A stretch of 64,000 nt of DNA from Pirellulales bacterium (GTDB lineage: Bacteria; Planctomycetota; Planctomycetia; Pirellulales; Lacipirellulaceae), in contig JALHQZ010000001.1 in NCBI GenBank assembly GCA_022841705.1, positions 434,001 through 498,000 on the forward strand, read 5' to 3'. The notes under the pieces were generated by a model. That model saw nothing but the letters and a program-made list of their open reading frames with translations, ran no database searches and had not been told where the DNA came from. Shown piece after piece: positions 60,989 to 64,000 of the stretch. The translations under genes and the position numbers were made by a program. Within the stretch, counting starts at the first letter, position 1. Each line of letters starts with the position of its first letter.

Positions 60989-61699
60989 CTAAGTCGCAAG
61001 CGAAGGCGGAACGATGAACTCCATGTGGCGCCGAGATTCACCACCAACGGTCCACGTCACATCCAGGAGTTGCTCGGCACACCCATGCGGGCAATCGCTC
61101 ACGACCGCGACCGCATCCGGCGGCGCGGCGAGATCCGTTAGCACCGGCGCATCGATCAACTTCCCCCGCCAGCGAGTTTGGTACCACACTTCGCACAAAC
61201 CACAGAATGTGTGCTGGCGGCGAACCACGCCCGCCGTGGCGGTGGCGCCGAGGGCCGTCAGCACAAAGTCCACGCCCCAAAGTGCCGCTCGTTGCGGCGT
61301 GGTTTCCTGCTTTAGGTATTCCACGAAGCCCAGCGGTTCGGTCTCCGGGCGGAAGAGCGCCAGGTGCGGCTCCTTCACCCGAGCGGCCCGCCACTGGTTC
61401 GTGTAGACCAAGTACAGCCACTCGTGCTGGAGCGCGGCGGCGAAGAGCCCGGCGAGCGCCGCCACCGCCAACAGCCCGCGGCGATGGCCATACCCGAACA
61501 TCCATGCCCCGCCAAACGCAATGCCCCCGACCATCGCCCCCAGTGCAAGCGAAGTGAGTCCGACCGGCGCCCAACCCTTTGCGTGCAAGCCAGCCGTGAG
61601 CACGCTGCAGATGGTCCCACCGACAAGCCCGGAGTTAAGCGCCGCCCCAGCCCGCCAAGTCACCAGCTTTGGGACGCCATGATCGAATGTCGGCGCCAT
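60989..61699 (-). CDS. Membrane protein with Cys motifs, function unknown
   Basis: A 236-residue protein with three or four N-terminal hydrophobic spans (LVGGTICSVLTAGLHAK, LTSLALGAMVGGIAFGGAWM, GLLAVAALAGLFAAALQ) and a C-terminal soluble part holding CGLCEVWYQTRW and CPHGC. The paired CxxC and CxxxC sites may bind zinc or form disulfides. Not recognised as a named family. It starts 1 base after the upstream PLP-enzyme stop, so the two are coexpressed. Confidence 0.7.
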   Translation of the reverse strand: MAPTFDHGVPKLVTWRAGAALNSGLVGGTICSVLTAGLHAKGWAPVGLTSLALGAMVGGIAFGGAWMFGYGHRRGLLAVAALAGLFAAALQHEWLYLVYTNQWRAARVKEPHLALFRPETEPLGFVEYLKQETTPQRAALWGVDFVLTALGATATAGVVRRQHTFCGLCEVWYQTRWRGKLIDAPVLTDLAAPPDAVAVVSDCPHGCAEQLLDVTWTVGGESRRHMEFIVPPSLAT

Positions 61700-61700
61700 G

Positions 61701-62951
61701 TTATTGCGCGAGCGCCTGTTCAAGATCGGCAATCAAATCCGCCGCGTCTTCGATGCCGCACGCCAAGCGGATCATGTTGTCGCTGATGCCGAAGCGCGCC
61801 CGGTCTTCGGGGGTTTGCTTGTAGTAGCTCATCACCAGCGGTTGTTCGATGAGCGTCTCGACGCCGCCGAGGCTCGGGGCGATGCGCGGAATGCGCACCG
61901 CGTCGATCACATCGGCTGTGGCGCGCCAGTCGGCATCCTTAACGCAGAACGTGACGAGGCCGCCATAGCCGCGCATGTACCGCTTGGCCATGTCGTGGTA
62001 GTCGTGCGATTCCAGCCCGGGGTAATACACCTTTTCGATCCGCGGGTGCTGTTCGAGGAACCGCGCGACCGCCAGCCCGTTGGCATTGTGCCGCTGCATC
62101 CGTAGTTCGAATGTCTTGAGCCCTCGCAGCAAAAGATACGCATTCTGCGGGCTGTTGATGCCGCCCATGATGCCGCGCAGATTACGCACTGGTTCGAGCT
62201 GTTCCTTCGAGCCGCACACCACGCCGGCAAGCAAATCATTATGCCCGGCGAGGTACTTGGTCGCCGAGTGCAGCACGTAATCGATGCCTGCGTTGATCGG
62301 CCGCAGGTTGTACGGCGTGGCGAGCGTAGCGTCGATCAGCGTCTCGACTTCGTGCTTCCGGCCCAGCTCGGCGAAGCGCTCCAGATCGATGCAGCTCAAG
62401 TGCGGATTGGTGGGCGATTCGCTAATGAGCATCCGCGTGCGGGGCGTGATGGCGGCTTCCATCGCAGCGTAATCGCCGGTGGTCACTTGCAGTGTTTTCA
62501 CGCCAAAGCGCGCCAGGTGCTTGAAACAAAACTCCCGGCTACGGTGGTAACACTCGTCGAAAAAAATCACCTCATCGCCGGTGTTCAGCTTGGCCATCAA
62601 GAGGCCAACGAACGCCGCCATGCCGCTCGCGAACAACAGCGCCGACTCGGCGCCTTCGAGCGTGGCCAACTTGCGTTCGGCCACCCGCTCACCGGGATTG
62701 CCGTAGCGGCCGTATTCTTCTCGCTCGTGCTCCTCCTCGATGAAGTCGATGATCGACTGCGTGCTGGGGAACGTATAGGTCGACGCGCAGAAAATGGCGT
62801 CGGTCACCGCATCGCCCGGTTTTTGGCGAGCTTCACCGGCGTGAACGCTGAGCGTCGAAAAGCCGGGCCCACTGTTAGGGGATTCGTCAGAGGCGGGTTC
62901 GGTAGGCGTGGACACGGGCGGACGGGTGGGCGTGCGGGTAATGCTCGCCAT
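61701..62951 (-). CDS. Cys/Met-metabolism PLP-dependent enzyme (cystathionine gamma-synthase-like)
   Basis: A 416-residue trans-sulfuration enzyme. YGRYGNPGERVAERKLATLE contains the phosphate-binding Tyr/Arg region, SALLFASGMAAFVGLLMA follows, and YVLHSATKYLAGHNDLLAGV is the family signature with the PLP Lys (about residue 240). RIAPSLGGVETLIEQPLVMS closes the active site. MetB, MetC and related gamma-lyases cannot be separated by sight. ATG at 62951 is chosen; a longer reading frame upstream looks non-coding. Confidence 0.9.
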   Translation of the reverse strand: MASITRTPTRPPVSTPTEPASDESPNSGPGFSTLSVHAGEARQKPGDAVTDAIFCASTYTFPSTQSIIDFIEEEHEREEYGRYGNPGERVAERKLATLEGAESALLFASGMAAFVGLLMAKLNTGDEVIFFDECYHRSREFCFKHLARFGVKTLQVTTGDYAAMEAAITPRTRMLISESPTNPHLSCIDLERFAELGRKHEVETLIDATLATPYNLRPINAGIDYVLHSATKYLAGHNDLLAGVVCGSKEQLEPVRNLRGIMGGINSPQNAYLLLRGLKTFELRMQRHNANGLAVARFLEQHPRIEKVYYPGLESHDYHDMAKRYMRGYGGLVTFCVKDADWRATADVIDAVRIPRIAPSLGGVETLIEQPLVMSYYKQTPEDRARFGISDNMIRLACGIEDAADLIADLEQALAQ

Positions 62952-63319
62952 GGCGGTGGCTCCGGAGAGGTACCGAATCCGCTGATTGCCAACACGCCGC
63001 GGCAGACCGACAAAAAAACCGCCGACCCGACTCGGGGCCCGCGGCTTGATGACGATCTGCGTTCCGTACCCCCTCGCTGTGGATGGGGTTGCTCCGGCCG
63101 AAGGCGATCTGCCTTGCGACCTCGGCGACGGCTCTTTAGCAGTTTCGGCTGCAAGCGGCCACAAATCCCGAGTTGGCTTTACTGTATCATGGGGCGCAGC
63201 AAAAAGCAAATCCGGCCCCCGTACGATGGGCTTTCAGCCCGTCGTTAAGCTGGTGCCCCCTTTCTCAATAAATTGCCCGACGGGCTGAAAGCCCATCGTA
63301 CGGAATTGGAGAACCAACT
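62952..63319. repeat. Divergent spacer with a perfect 26-bp inverted repeat
   Basis: Arms at 63219-63244 and 63278-63303 (core GATGGGCTTTCAGCCC and its complement) are perfectly complementary, with a 33-base A/T-rich loop. It lies 16 bases before the GH97 ATG and between divergent genes. The remaining 260 bases hold no recognised feature. Confidence 0.85.
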
Positions 63320-64000
63320 ATGGCGGGAAAAAGTCTGGCTTTGGCTCTTCCGCTATTCTTCTGCATCGCCGTCTCGGCCGAAGAGCCCGTCGTTATTTGC
63401 ACTTCGCCGGAGGGCCGCAACCAGATCGCTGTGACACTCGTCGACGGCGAGGTTCGCTACACAGTCGCGCGCGATGGCGCCAAGTTGATTGGGCCTTCAA
63501 TCGTGGGGCCGATGCTAACCGAACCACCGCCGAAGCCCGAGCGGCTTACGGAAGTTGAACGGACCGGCATCGACAACACGTTTTCGCTTTACTGGGGCAA
63601 GACGAAAGTGGTTCGCGATTATTGCGAGCTGGTGACCGTGAAGATCGAGCCGGGCGATTGGCGAATCGAGCTGCGAGCTTACGACGACGGCGTCGCGTTC
63701 CGCTACGAACTCCCGGCGCCAGCCGAAGGCCGCAAGATTGAAATCCGCGATGAGGCGACGTGCTTCGATGTGGTGGACAATCCGCAGGCGCTCTTCAACA
63801 CGCTGGCGAGTTTCACGTCATCGCACGAAGCGCTTTACGAACGCATGCCCGTCTCAAAAATCCCGGCGGGCAAATTGCACGACTGCCCGCTGTTGCTGAT
63901 TCGGCCGAACGGCCCCGTGGCGGCGATCACCGAAGGGCGGGTGCGGGAGTTTGCCGGTATGTACCTTCAGCGTGACGCCACGGCGCCGAATCGGTTTCGC
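63320..64000 (+). CDS. Glycoside hydrolase family 97 protein, N-terminal part (cut by window edge)
   Basis: The first 227 codons of an exported GH97-type enzyme (alpha-glucosidase or alpha-galactosidase group, SusB-like). A signal peptide (AGKSLALALPLFFCIAVSAE) precedes the N-terminal beta-sandwich: SPEGRNQIAVTLVDGEVRYT, GPSIVGPML and LRAYDDGVAFRYELP, typical of GH97. The catalytic barrel would start around residue 270, outside the window. ATG at 63320 is 16 bases after the palindrome. Confidence 0.85.
   Translation, partial: MAGKSLALALPLFFCIAVSAEEPVVICTSPEGRNQIAVTLVDGEVRYTVARDGAKLIGPSIVGPMLTEPPPKPERLTEVERTGIDNTFSLYWGKTKVVRDYCELVTVKIEPGDWRIELRAYDDGVAFRYELPAPAEGRKIEIRDEATCFDVVDNPQALFNTLASFTSSHEALYERMPVSKIPAGKLHDCPLLLIRPNGPVAAITEGRVREFAGMYLQRDATAPNRFR

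Noticed and set aside
62241..63248. 335-codon plus-strand ORF opposite the PLP enzyme
   Set aside because: Antisense to a gene with the full PLP signature; its end runs into the intergenic palindrome.

Overview
The window looks like chromosomal DNA of a planctomycete, probably of the Pirellulales. The GC content is high. Three family types mostly seen in Planctomycetota are present: a DUF1549/DUF1553 protein with a planctomycete cytochrome domain paired with a DUF1501 protein, a DUF1571 protein, and twin-arginine Gfo/Idh/MocA oxidoreductases. A bacterial microcompartment operon of the Planctomycetes-Verrucomicrobia type is also here. Outer-membrane and lipid A genes (lptE-like, bamD-like, ompH/skp-like, lpxC, lpxA, a secretin) show a diderm envelope. 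No rRNA, tRNA, CRISPR array, prophage or insertion sequence was found. The genus is inference.

Layout. 1-2.8 kb: the 5' part of a phosphofructokinase gene and acs, both on the minus strand. 2.9-5 kb: an lptE-like lipoprotein and a bamD-like TPR protein. 5.2-9.8 kb: the DUF1549/DUF1553-DUF1501 pair, overlapping by ATGA. 10-17.2 kb: the microcompartment operon. It runs from a DeoR-type regulator through pduL, two hexameric shell proteins, acetate kinase, a pentameric shell protein, CoA-acylating aldehyde dehydrogenase, a pentamer, a small unrecognised protein and a third pentamer to a class II aldolase. 17.6-31.7 kb: housekeeping genes (PIG-L deacetylase, ileS, purN, Gfo/Idh, mscL, rluD, a UvrD-type helicase, PQQ-like and DUF1571 proteins). 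31.9-35.7 kb: an MBL hydrolase, then birA, an FHA-GAF histidine kinase and a receiver protein. 36-39.8 kb: ompH, lpxC, lpxA and a sugar-nucleotide-type dehydrogenase, a lipid A cluster. 40-49.7 kb: an ABC permease, acylphosphatase, c-heme-like protein, HAD, Nudix, membrane protein, DnaJ-like and other proteins. 49.7-52.9 kb: argB-argD-argF. 53-58.5 kb: a c-type cytochrome-like protein, a large secretin and a DUF423 protein. 58.6-64 kb: an ECF-like sigma factor, a HicAB pair with a frameshifted toxin, acpS, a membrane protein with a Cys/Met-metabolism PLP enzyme, and the start of a GH97 glycosidase.

The microcompartment operon forms a likely pathway. Fuculose- or rhamnulose-phosphate is cleaved to lactaldehyde, which goes to acyl-CoA, acyl-phosphate and acid plus ATP inside a protein shell. 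Four of its proteins (aldolase, aldehyde dehydrogenase, PduL and the small unknown protein) carry a similar short amphipathic helix, a candidate encapsulation signal.

The most unusual feature is the intergenic DNA. Almost every spacer holds an inverted repeat, and many are built from degenerate 7-bp tandem units. Two nine-unit copies of one family lie 21 kb apart and show a compensatory base change in the stem. Units of another family sit in frame twice inside ileS and form the N-terminus of a deacetylase gene.
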